7,826 bases of DNA from Porticoccaceae bacterium (GTDB lineage: Bacteria > Pseudomonadota > Gammaproteobacteria > Pseudomonadales > Porticoccaceae): the NCBI GenBank assembly GCA_023255165.1, contig JALRJD010000185.1, forward strand, positions 1 to 7,826. The letters are read 5' to 3'. The notes beneath the pieces were generated by a model. It had not been told where the DNA came from. It saw only the letters and a program-made list of their open reading frames with translations, and ran no database searches. Made by a program: the position numbers and the translations under genes. Below, in pieces: positions 1-6,476 of the stretch; position 1 is the stretch's first letter; each line of letters opens with the position of its first letter.

Positions 1-1201
1 TTCCTTTATAACGGCTAAATGGCGTGTTACTAACATGCGCCCACTCGGATCCATAGAGCACAAAGGACCCTTCGCGACCGCTGTTTTCTGCCGAATTATC
101 AAAGTTTGCAGCAAACTGTCCGATGGGCGGCGGCGCACTGCTGTGGTCCCAGTGTTCGGCACCATTGTCAGAGATAAATACAATGATGGTGTTATCCAAC
201 TTATCCCGCTTATCAAGATAATCAATAACACGCCCAATACCTGTATCCATATAATCAACCATGGCCGCATATATCTCCATATTGCGTGCATGATAGATTC
301 TCTCTTGGTCTCTCAGATCATTCCAGGGTTTCACATAATCCGGCCTTTGCGGCGCCTGAATAGAGCTGCCGAATAACCCCAGCTTTTGTTGCTTGGCAAA
401 TCGACCCTGTCGTACCAGGTCGTAACCTATATCATAGGCACCCCGGTATTTGTCTATTATCGAATCTGGTGCCTGCAACGGCCAGTGGGGGGCTGTATAT
501 GCCAAATAGGCGAAAAATGGCCTGCCGTCATCAACATTGCTGTCGATCTGCTCAATGATTCGGTCGGTGTAGAAGGTTGTTGAGTAAAAGTCTTCGGGCA
601 ACTCGTCTATCAAGCGTCCATTGTCACGATAAAGCACCGGATGACGGTGTGCATCGCCACCTGCCATATCCGAGAAATGGCTACCAGCGCCATAGAGCAT
701 GGCAAAAGACTGCTCAAAACCGCGACTGCGCGGCGACTGATCAGGATGCATACCCAGGTGCCATTTACCGGCCATATAGGTGTGATAACCAGCAGATTTG
801 AGAATCTCGGCAACTGTATCAACTCGTGCGCTGAGATGCCCCTCGTAACCTGGCTGACCCATTTGATTGTCTGCCACTGTCTCTGCCATATTGCCAAGAC
901 CAGCAACATGGCTATCCATACCCGTCATTAACATTGAGCGGGTCACTGAACAGGTAGGGCCACTGTAAAAGTTAGTCAGTGACATTCCCCTGGCGGCCAG
1001 ATCATCCAGATTTGGTGTCAGAATTTCACTGCCAAATGCACCTATATCCGAGTAGCCCAGGTCGTCCGCGACAATCAGTAGAATATTGGGTCGGGACTGA
1101 ATAGCTCGTGCATCTTCATTGCTTGATGCTGCACCCGAATCGCCATCTTGACTGCAGGCACTCAATAACAGCGTTAGAGACAGTATTCGCCACATAGACA
1201 T
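1..1201 (-). CDS. Formylglycine-type sulfatase (arylsulfatase family), outer-membrane lipoprotein, partial (C-terminus beyond left edge)
   Basis: Predicted to hydrolyse sulfate esters of an organic substrate at the periplasmic face of the envelope. The reading frame is open for 400 codons with no stop and runs off the window; AtsA-type arylsulfatases are usually 500-600 residues, so roughly the last quarter is missing. The N-terminus is a lipoprotein signal peptide with lipobox LLSAC (Cys16); Ser at +2 suggests outer-membrane sorting. Sulfatase signatures follow in order: PNILLIVADDLG (residues 38-49, metal-binding Asp46/Asp47), the nucleophile motif CSVTR (84-88) followed by SMLMTG, AGKWHLG (144-150, Lys/His of the active site) and SDNGAE (344-349, Asp/Asn metal ligands). 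The expected Pro at the third position of the nucleophile motif is Val. The ATG at 1201 gives a good signal peptide; an in-frame stop lies at 1211-1213 and no strong ribosome site is visible; Met3 (1195) is an alternative. It follows the metallo-hydrolase gene by 97 bp on the same strand, so co-transcription is plausible. Family is certain; substrate (aryl, steroid or carbohydrate sulfate) is not. Confidence 0.93.
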   Translation of the reverse strand, partial: MSMWRILSLTLLLSACSQDGDSGAASSNEDARAIQSRPNILLIVADDLGYSDIGAFGSEILTPNLDDLAARGMSLTNFYSGPTCSVTRSMLMTGMDSHVAGLGNMAETVADNQMGQPGYEGHLSARVDTVAEILKSAGYHTYMAGKWHLGMHPDQSPRSRGFEQSFAMLYGAGSHFSDMAGGDAHRHPVLYRDNGRLIDELPEDFYSTTFYTDRIIEQIDSNVDDGRPFFAYLAYTAPHWPLQAPDSIIDKYRGAYDIGYDLVRQGRFAKQQKLGLFGSSIQAPQRPDYVKPWNDLRDQERIYHARNMEIYAAMVDYMDTGIGRVIDYLDKRDKLDNTIIVFISDNGAEHWDHSSAPPPIGQFAANFDNSAENSGREGSFVLYGSEWAHVSNTPFSRYKG

Positions 1202-1298
1202 ATCCAACCATTAAAATTTATTTGTAAATTGGCTATTCAGACGAGGGGTCGGTCTCAAAAACCGTTCTCCCGCATTTCTCCAAAAAACGTTTTTAATT

Positions 1299-2684
1299 CT
1301 ATTCTGAACCTGATGCGCTCGCCTGCTCGCGCAGCTCAATGGCACTGCTCAGATAATAATTTCTGGCTGTGGCAGTCAGCATGTCTTCTGCCAACGCGGT
1401 CAATGCATCTGCTTTGCTGTGCATGGCTGCTCTATTCTTTGGGTCAACTGCCAAAAGGTAATCACACAACACAGCTGCCCACTGATAGTCCTGCTCTTTT
1501 ATCGCACCGGCAATCAAATCACCAAGTGCATCCTTGCCACCGGCCAGCTTGACGATACGCTGCGCTTCCTGTTCATCACTGAGGGGAAACAGGTTCGTCG
1601 CATTGCCATCAAACCATCCCAGATAACCACTAAAGATCGCGCGAACTGCCCACTCAGGATTGCCATAATAAGGACGCAGATAATCGAGATTTTTATACTT
1701 CTCTGGTAGCACCACATAGTCGACCAATTGATTCGGCGTCATTCCCTTATTAATGCCCTCAACAGTCTTATCAAACAGAAAGAGTATTGCATCCCTGTAG
1801 TTAGTAAGCGTTTGGTTAACTTCGATCTTACCAATTATCGGGCGAGTGTGACCACCAACCAGGGCGACAGCACCCTCCTGCATTATCATATCGATCACAT
1901 TGGCCCAACTTCTAATATCTCGATAAGGTGTACCGCGAAGTGCATACAAGTTGGGCCATGACTTGTAAAAGCTATCGCCTGCAAATACCACATGCTCAGC
2001 AGGAAACCACAGATAGAGAGCATCGTCGGTTTCTCCTGTGGCGGCAACCAGCTCCAGATTCAAGCCAGCTACACTGAGTTTTTGTCGCTCTGAATTAAAT
2101 ATATGAGTTGGTCTTACCTCTTGATCAGCCCCCCATATGCCGCTCTTTCTATTGGGCCAAAAAGCCTTGGCAACGCCATTATTAATGCGCTGCTCAGGGG
2201 ACAACGCGAAACCTGCCTGTTTTTTACCGCGCTTTTTTTGAATCAGGATTCCAGCTGACTCGAGTGTATGCTGCTCATGTGGGAAACCCTCACGAGCCCA
2301 AACCTCAACATCCGTTGAATCCATAAAAGCGGAAGCACCATGAGTATGATCGGGGTGCCCATGAGTAAAGATAATTGCCTTGACCGGCTTATCGACAATG
2401 CGCCGAAAGTCCGCCCGTATTTCCTGACTGCTAGCCACATCCAATCCAGTATCAACGATCACTATGCCTCGCGGGCCAACAATCATGCTGACCGGCGAGA
2501 CCGCATAGCCCACGGCGGTATAGACACTTTCAGAAACTCTGAGGATTTCCTTGTTAAATTCTGCGTTGCGACTGATCAGCAGGCGACTGGGATCCGGATC
2601 TTTGGCAACCGCGGTACCAGCGGCTATAAAAGCAACCATAATGGCGGACATCAACAATGAAAAACCTGTGCTTGTTCTCTCCAC
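1299..2684 (-). CDS. Exported alkylsulfatase-like metallo-beta-lactamase-fold hydrolase, short form
   Basis: Predicted zinc-dependent periplasmic hydrolase related to SdsA1/YjcS-type alkylsulfatases, which release sulfate from alkyl sulfates. Residues 1-27 form a Sec signal peptide with a likely cut after AVA. The metallo-beta-lactamase fold shows IVDTG (76-80), THGHPDH (107-113) as metal ligands His108, His110, Asp112, His113, then ATGETDDA with Glu218 where ordinary family members have a histidine, AGD (Asp237) and GGH (His279). PNLYALRGTPYRD (244-256) is characteristic of the alkylsulfatase branch. Residues from about 310 to 445 look like the helical alkylsulfatase dimerisation domain. The protein is 461 residues against about 650 for SdsA1, and the C-terminal SCP2-like domain is absent; no remnant of it is seen before the next gene. 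The start is GTG at 2684, set by AGGAG eight bases upstream. It lies between the receptor and the sulfatase gene in the same orientation, suggesting a shared role in sulfate-ester use. A different ester or lactone substrate cannot be excluded. Confidence 0.88.
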   Translation of the reverse strand: MERTSTGFSLLMSAIMVAFIAAGTAVAKDPDPSRLLISRNAEFNKEILRVSESVYTAVGYAVSPVSMIVGPRGIVIVDTGLDVASSQEIRADFRRIVDKPVKAIIFTHGHPDHTHGASAFMDSTDVEVWAREGFPHEQHTLESAGILIQKKRGKKQAGFALSPEQRINNGVAKAFWPNRKSGIWGADQEVRPTHIFNSERQKLSVAGLNLELVAATGETDDALYLWFPAEHVVFAGDSFYKSWPNLYALRGTPYRDIRSWANVIDMIMQEGAVALVGGHTRPIIGKIEVNQTLTNYRDAILFLFDKTVEGINKGMTPNQLVDYVVLPEKYKNLDYLRPYYGNPEWAVRAIFSGYLGWFDGNATNLFPLSDEQEAQRIVKLAGGKDALGDLIAGAIKEQDYQWAAVLCDYLLAVDPKNRAAMHSKADALTALAEDMLTATARNYYLSSAIELREQASASGSE

Positions 2685-2692
2685 TCTTACAA

Positions 2693-2697
2693 CTCCT
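2693..2697 (-). promoter_or_regulatory. Shine-Dalgarno site of the metallo-hydrolase gene
   Basis: AGGAG on the minus strand, eight bases before GTG at 2684. It decides the non-ATG start, which in turn gives a complete signal peptide. Confidence 0.8.
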
Positions 2698-2726
2698 ATT
2701 CCAACAATTTGACAACGATAGATTAC

Positions 2727-2764
2727 AAAACCTCCCCGGGATTAAACAATCCCGGGGAGGTTTT
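2727..2764 (-). terminator. Rho-independent terminator after the TonB receptor gene (symmetrical)
   Basis: A perfect inverted repeat: arms 2727-2743 and 2748-2764 (17 bp, core CCTCCCCGGGATT) around a four-base loop AAAC. The flanking A and T tracts give a T-run on either strand (TTTT on the minus strand, TTTTT on the plus strand), so it could work in both directions. It begins 37 bp past the receptor stop codon. The next gene, the metallo-hydrolase, has its ribosome site only about 30 bp further on, so the hairpin may act as an intercistronic attenuator instead of a full stop. Confidence 0.9.
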
Positions 2765-2801
2765 TACATACCAGGGGGAGATAGTATGTCTGACCTGAAA
2801 T

Positions 2802-5216
2802 CTAGAAATCTACGCTGATTGAAGCCCCAAGAGTGCGGGTAGATGCACTGCTAACTCGGCATAGGGCATTCATATGCATAGCCGATTGGGCGTTTACAGT
2901 ATTGCCCAATATAGCATTGCCATCGTTGATTACTATGCCGCCACAAAAGTTCTCATCTGACAGATTCTTGCCATACACTGAGAAGTTGTACTGCTGGGAC
3001 TCACCAAATCTATAGCTGAGATTGGCATTCAACAATGTGTAAGCATCAACGCTCAACTGGTCTATGATCTCGTCGTTACCATTGGTTGCAGTAGCCTTAA
3101 CCTGCTCACCGGTATGAGCAATATTGCCCGTCAGTGTCAGAGTGTTGCCACTTTTTAACTCAAACTCTTGAGAGACCAGAAGGTTAAATGAAACACTCGG
3201 GGAACTAGCCAACTCGGCACCGGCAAAAAAGTTTGCACTATCGCCAGCATCAGTGACTTCGGTATCAAGCAGAGAGAGTCCAGCCTGCATATACAAGCCG
3301 TTGTCTCCGCCATACTTAAGGTTAAGATCAAGCCCCTTTATCTCAGACCGAAGAGCGTTATCAAGAGTTGGAATGCCTCTTGCGGTAACGAACTGCTGAA
3401 GATTTTCGTATTTATAAAGAAACGCTGCCGCATCTAACTGAACACGTGAATCCAGGAAATCGCCCTTAAAACCAACTTCCCAGGCATCCAAAGACTCCGG
3501 CTCGAGCCTGCTCTCTTCCAGGCCGGTAATAACATTGGCAAGTGGCAACAGTGCATAGACAGGACGAATATCCAGAGCCGACCCCTTAAAACCTCTGGAG
3601 TTACTGAGGTAGACCATGGCATTTTCTGTCGCTTCCCAATCTAACTTGACGGTATATCCCAGATCTCTGTTATCCAGATTCTGCGTTACCTGTCTGGCAA
3701 TTTGGTAGCCATTCTCATCATAGTCAGAGGTGCCAGGATTCTGCGCTGCAACAAGTGCATGTATATCGTCTCGGAAATAGGTATTTGACTGAGAATCACC
3801 TGCGATAACAGGAGAAGAAGGTAGGTAATTACCTTCTATTTTTTCATCAGACCAACGTATACCAGCTGTTAATGTGAGCGCATCGCTAAAATCATATTCG
3901 CCCTGGAAATAGACACTAAGATTTTTCTTGGTGTGATCCAATTGAACATTGGGAAGCTGCGTACCATTTTTAAATCCACCTCTCGCACCACGAAGGCCAG
4001 TGTAAGAAACAGCATCATCATTTAGGTAATACAATCCGGCAATCCAGCGATATTCTTCATCGGCGCTGGAAATTAAACGAAACTCCTGCTGCAGGGTATC
4101 GCGATCATCCTGATGGAAAGTATGCAACCCGAGCGTCGCGCCACCATCATTGTCATTGGCGTTCTTAAAATTCAGATTATCCATTGAGGTCATTGAGGTA
4201 AAGGTAGCCCAGGGCAGCTCGTAATCAACTTTCAAGTACGCGCCCGAAGTATCCAGAACCTCGATACCAAAATTTTGGGCCGTGGTATCCCAGGAGCCTG
4301 TAGAAGGATCTGTCGCCGGGTCAGAGGCATCACCGCCAGCACGACTTAGACAGTTGGTGTCTACACTGAAATCGATGATCCCTGATACTGGTGCATCAGC
4401 GCAAAGTCCGCCAGATCCATCGGGTGATCTAGTGCCTACTGCCTTGATAGCCGTACTGTTGTTATCAGATTTTAAGGCATGCATATTAAAGGTTACGCTG
4501 GCGAGATCAGAGGGTTGCCACAGCAGAGTGACACGACCCGCTTTAGAGTCCTCATTGCCATATCGCTTGCCATTGGTAACCGAAGTAAATGCACCGCCAT
4601 CATCAATAGTTTGCATTGCAACACGGGCGGCCAGGTTATCTGATATATCAAAGCCTACTGCAAATTCTGTTTCAACATGACTGTTACTGCCCCATTTCAC
4701 AGTCGCATCACCGTGAGTACCAGCACCGATTTCTGGCTTTTTACTGATGTAATTAACTGCACCACCTGTGGTGTTTAATCCAAACAAAGTATTTTGTGGA
4801 CCCTTAAGAATCTCAACGCGCTCCATATCATACAGCGCTGACTTTGCGTGAAAACCACTGGTTAGTGTCACATCATCAAAGTACTGGCCAACAGCAGATG
4901 CAGCTGTAATATGAACATCGCTGGTTCCAACGCCGCGTAAAAAGTAATTTCGGTTTGATCCCTGCTGTATCGCAGACGCAAAGCCTGGTGTTATATCAAC
5001 CAGGTCACTAGCATTGGTCACGCCCAGTGTTTTCATGGTGTCGCCAGTAAAGGCACTAACTGCAACAGGAACATCCTGGAGAGACTCAGAGCGTTTTTGA
5101 GCAGTAACAATGATTTCTTCAAGCGCGCCATAGGCGAATGAATGACCGATTAAAACCGCAGAACCCAATACAAGCTGTGCAGTAGATTTTTGAAATTTAT
5201 TTTTATAAAAATTCAT
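2802..5216 (-). CDS. TonB-dependent outer-membrane receptor
   Basis: Energy-dependent outer-membrane importer, 804 residues, a usual length for the family. A signal peptide covers about residues 1-31 (cut near AYGA). It is followed at once by a TonB box, EEIIVTAQK (33-41). The plug domain spans about 45-160 and contains the family landmarks DVPVAVSAF, FLRGVG (92-97), MERVEILKGPQNTLFG (131-146) and NTTGGAVNYISKKP (148-161). The rest is a 22-strand beta-barrel, ending in ISVDF with the C-terminal Phe expected for outer-membrane insertion. Two cysteine pairs (Cys272/Cys289 and Cys758/Cys786) sit in probable extracellular loops and may form disulfides. The start ATG at 5216 has an AAGGAGG ribosome site. 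There is no N-terminal signalling extension, so control is unlikely to go through a FecI/FecR system; the divergent LysR gene is the obvious regulator. Neighbouring sulfatases suggest a sulfated ligand, but siderophore or other ligands are not ruled out by sequence. Confidence 0.95.
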   Translation of the reverse strand: MNFYKNKFQKSTAQLVLGSAVLIGHSFAYGALEEIIVTAQKRSESLQDVPVAVSAFTGDTMKTLGVTNASDLVDITPGFASAIQQGSNRNYFLRGVGTSDVHITAASAVGQYFDDVTLTSGFHAKSALYDMERVEILKGPQNTLFGLNTTGGAVNYISKKPEIGAGTHGDATVKWGSNSHVETEFAVGFDISDNLAARVAMQTIDDGGAFTSVTNGKRYGNEDSKAGRVTLLWQPSDLASVTFNMHALKSDNNSTAIKAVGTRSPDGSGGLCADAPVSGIIDFSVDTNCLSRAGGDASDPATDPSTGSWDTTAQNFGIEVLDTSGAYLKVDYELPWATFTSMTSMDNLNFKNANDNDGGATLGLHTFHQDDRDTLQQEFRLISSADEEYRWIAGLYYLNDDAVSYTGLRGARGGFKNGTQLPNVQLDHTKKNLSVYFQGEYDFSDALTLTAGIRWSDEKIEGNYLPSSPVIAGDSQSNTYFRDDIHALVAAQNPGTSDYDENGYQIARQVTQNLDNRDLGYTVKLDWEATENAMVYLSNSRGFKGSALDIRPVYALLPLANVITGLEESRLEPESLDAWEVGFKGDFLDSRVQLDAAAFLYKYENLQQFVTARGIPTLDNALRSEIKGLDLNLKYGGDNGLYMQAGLSLLDTEVTDAGDSANFFAGAELASSPSVSFNLLVSQEFELKSGNTLTLTGNIAHTGEQVKATATNGNDEIIDQLSVDAYTLLNANLSYRFGESQQYNFSVYGKNLSDENFCGGIVINDGNAILGNTVNAQSAMHMNALCRVSSASTRTLGASISVDF

Positions 5217-5226
5217 AGGAACCCCC

Positions 5227-5233
5227 CCTCCTT
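5227..5233 (-). promoter_or_regulatory. Shine-Dalgarno site of the receptor gene, merged with a G-tract
   Basis: AAGGAGG on the minus strand. It overlaps a run of seven G (5228-5222), with UUCCU between the run and the ATG at 5216. The spacing from AAGGAGG to the start codon is ten bases, and any change in G-run length would alter it. Confidence 0.75.
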
Positions 5234-5298
5234 ATTTTGTTAATGCCTTGCACTGAAATCCATTACTCCAAGTCTTTATGCTTTATCAGTAATGTATT

Positions 5299-5314
5299 GC
5301 ACACTTAACTGTGC
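5299..5314. promoter_or_regulatory. Dyad GCACA-N6-TGTGC, possible operator on the receptor side
   Basis: Perfect 5-bp arms around six bases (CTTAAC), 83-98 bp upstream of the receptor start. The geometry fits a dimeric helix-turn-helix protein, but short dyads also occur by chance. Confidence 0.3.
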
Positions 5315-5329
5315 CAGTTACAAGAATGA

Positions 5330-5360
5330 TCTCACCTCTTATTTGTCTAATGTGGTGAGA
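5330..5360. promoter_or_regulatory. Inverted repeat TCTCACC-N17-GGTGAGA, possible LysR operator
   Basis: Perfect 7-bp arms (5330-5336 and 5354-5360). The right arm falls in the spacer of the candidate regulator promoter, a position that fits autorepression with control of the divergent target, as is common for LysR-type regulators. A second dyad, TGAGAG-N16-CTCTCA (5356-5383), shares the right arm. Confidence 0.4.
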
Positions 5361-5370
5361 GTGGTAATAT
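5343..5370 (+). promoter_or_regulatory. Candidate sigma-70 promoter of the LysR gene
   Basis: TTGTCT (5343-5348), 16-bp spacer, TAATAT (5365-5370). An overlapping TATAAT is at 5370-5375 but has no well-spaced -35. The leader would be about 70-75 bases. Confidence 0.35.
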
Positions 5371-5379
5371 ATAATCGCT

Positions 5380-5406
5380 CTCAAAATATGATAATACTCA
5401 AAATAT
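5380..5406. repeat. Direct repeat CTCAAAATAT, 17-bp period
   Basis: Copies at 5380-5389 and 5397-5406, identical over ten bases, between the candidate regulator promoter and its start codon. The period of about one and a half helix turns would put the copies on opposite faces of DNA. Confidence 0.5.
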
Positions 5407-5450
5407 CAGTCTCACTGTTCGCAAAATACGTTTAATATAAAGGTAATTAA

Positions 5451-6419
5451 ATGAATGAACTTGAATGTATACGAGCCTTTGTAAAAGTAGTAGAAGTCGG
5501 CAGTTTTGCCGAAACAGCTCGTCAAACGAACACTGCAAAATCTGTGATTACCAAGCGTGTCAATCAACTTGAAGATCACCTGGAATTGCAACTCCTGCGA
5601 CGCTCAACTCGAAAACTGACGATCACCGAGGGGGGTGCCGACTTTTATGAAAGAGCGGTTCGCGTGCTATCCGAACTTGATGATGCCAAGACATCAGTCA
5701 GTGGCGTGGAGTGGGGTCTAACCGGGACCTTTAGGGTTAGCTGTATCTCTTCCTTTATTTACAGTCATGTCGCACATGATCTATGTGAATTTCAAAAAGA
5801 GCATCCGGAATTAACGGTGGAACTTGAGCAACATGATCGATTCTGTGATCCGGTCCAAGAAGGTTTCGATGTCTGTTTGCAAACAGGAGTGCACTCCAGA
5901 GGCATTTTGGAAGCCTCCGAAATATTTCCAGTGCGGCGACTGATCGTAGCAACACCTGAATATATCAAAAAGAACGGAATGCCATTGAAGCCCGACGATC
6001 TTCCGCAACACAGATTTTGTCACAATACATTTATCGAGCCTGACTGCTGCATTAATTTATCCTTCCCCGAGGGAATCAAGCCCATATCCATTAAACCAAT
6101 AATACAAACCAACACGATCTGGATGTTGCGTGCAGCCATTATGAGTAATGAATATATGGCAGTAATGCCTGCGTTCTTTATTGAGGATGAGATTATTAGC
6201 GGTAAGCTTGTCGCTGTTTTGCCCGAGGTTCAGCTCAAGAGCATAATGATATCGGCCTTTTATCGCCGCTCGTCATTTGTGCCTATGAAGGTAAGAATAT
6301 TTGTTGCCTTTTTACGCAGAAAGTACGGCGACAAACCGCCGTGGGAAAATAGATTGCTCAATGCGCGACCAGAGCTGTCTTTCGCCCTGGGGCCCGAATG
6401 CAACAATAAAACCGGATAA
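5451..6419 (+). CDS. LysR-family transcriptional regulator
   Basis: DNA-binding activator or repressor, 322 residues, usual size for the family. The N-terminal winged helix-turn-helix (about residues 3-62) shows the typical pattern: FVKVVEVGSFAETARQTN, then SVITKRVNQLEDHLELQLLRRSTRKLTITEGG. A linker helix follows to about residue 85. The remainder is a periplasmic-binding-protein-like effector domain, recognisable by DVCLQTG (140-146), RRLIVATPEYIKKNGMP (162-178) and DDLPQHRFCHN (182-192). The domain pattern resembles the CrgA/DhcR-like branch. Start: ATG at 5451 with AAAGG seven bases upstream. It is transcribed away from the receptor gene and probably controls it and itself. The protein carries nine cysteines (6, 98, 112, 132, 142, 190, 199, 200, 317), more than I would expect for a typical LysR member. 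No inducer can be deduced. Confidence 0.95.
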   Translation: MNELECIRAFVKVVEVGSFAETARQTNTAKSVITKRVNQLEDHLELQLLRRSTRKLTITEGGADFYERAVRVLSELDDAKTSVSGVEWGLTGTFRVSCISSFIYSHVAHDLCEFQKEHPELTVELEQHDRFCDPVQEGFDVCLQTGVHSRGILEASEIFPVRRLIVATPEYIKKNGMPLKPDDLPQHRFCHNTFIEPDCCINLSFPEGIKPISIKPIIQTNTIWMLRAAIMSNEYMAVMPAFFIEDEIISGKLVAVLPEVQLKSIMISAFYRRSSFVPMKVRIFVAFLRRKYGDKPPWENRLLNARPELSFALGPECNNKTG

Positions 6420-6476
6420 AGAATTAATTCAGGGTTTGTTTGATTATCTCTCTACCGCACTCTCGACAGGCTGAGT

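Larger units (their letters stand above)
5217..5450. promoter_or_regulatory. Divergent control region between receptor and LysR regulator
   Basis: AT-rich 234-bp region that must hold the promoters of both the receptor (minus) and the regulator (plus). Dyads and a direct repeat are listed separately. Copies of TCTCA or its complement recur at 5330, 5356-5360, 5379 and 5410, all in the half nearer the regulator. I could not place a convincing sigma-70 promoter for the receptor. Confidence 0.7.

Noticed and set aside
35..376. Plus-strand open frame of 113 codons at the left edge
   Set aside because: Antisense to the sulfatase frame, which contains SDNGAE here; no independent support.
610..909. 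Minus-strand open frame of 99 codons within the sulfatase region
   Set aside because: It is out of frame with the sulfatase frame, which carries all the family motifs; it is a shadow of that gene.
1283..1294. Palindrome AAAAACGTTTTT between the metallo-hydrolase and sulfatase genes as a terminator
   Set aside because: No GC stem and no loop; a functional intrinsic terminator is unlikely, so read-through into the sulfatase gene remains possible.
2682..2684. Frameshift or damaged start of the metallo-hydrolase because it lacks ATG
   Set aside because: GTG has a good Shine-Dalgarno site at proper spacing and leads straight into a complete signal peptide.
4282..4680. Plus-strand open frame of 132 codons inside the receptor gene
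   Set aside because: Lies wholly opposite the barrel-coding part of the receptor, with no recognisable domain.
5294..5320. Sigma-54 promoter for the receptor gene (TGGCAC on the minus strand)
   Set aside because: The -24-like TGGCAC is present, but the next GC is 13 bases after GG, not 10, so the -12 element does not fit.
6420..6476. Terminator between the converging regulator and peroxiredoxin-like genes
   Set aside because: No stem followed by a T-run is visible in the 57-bp gap.
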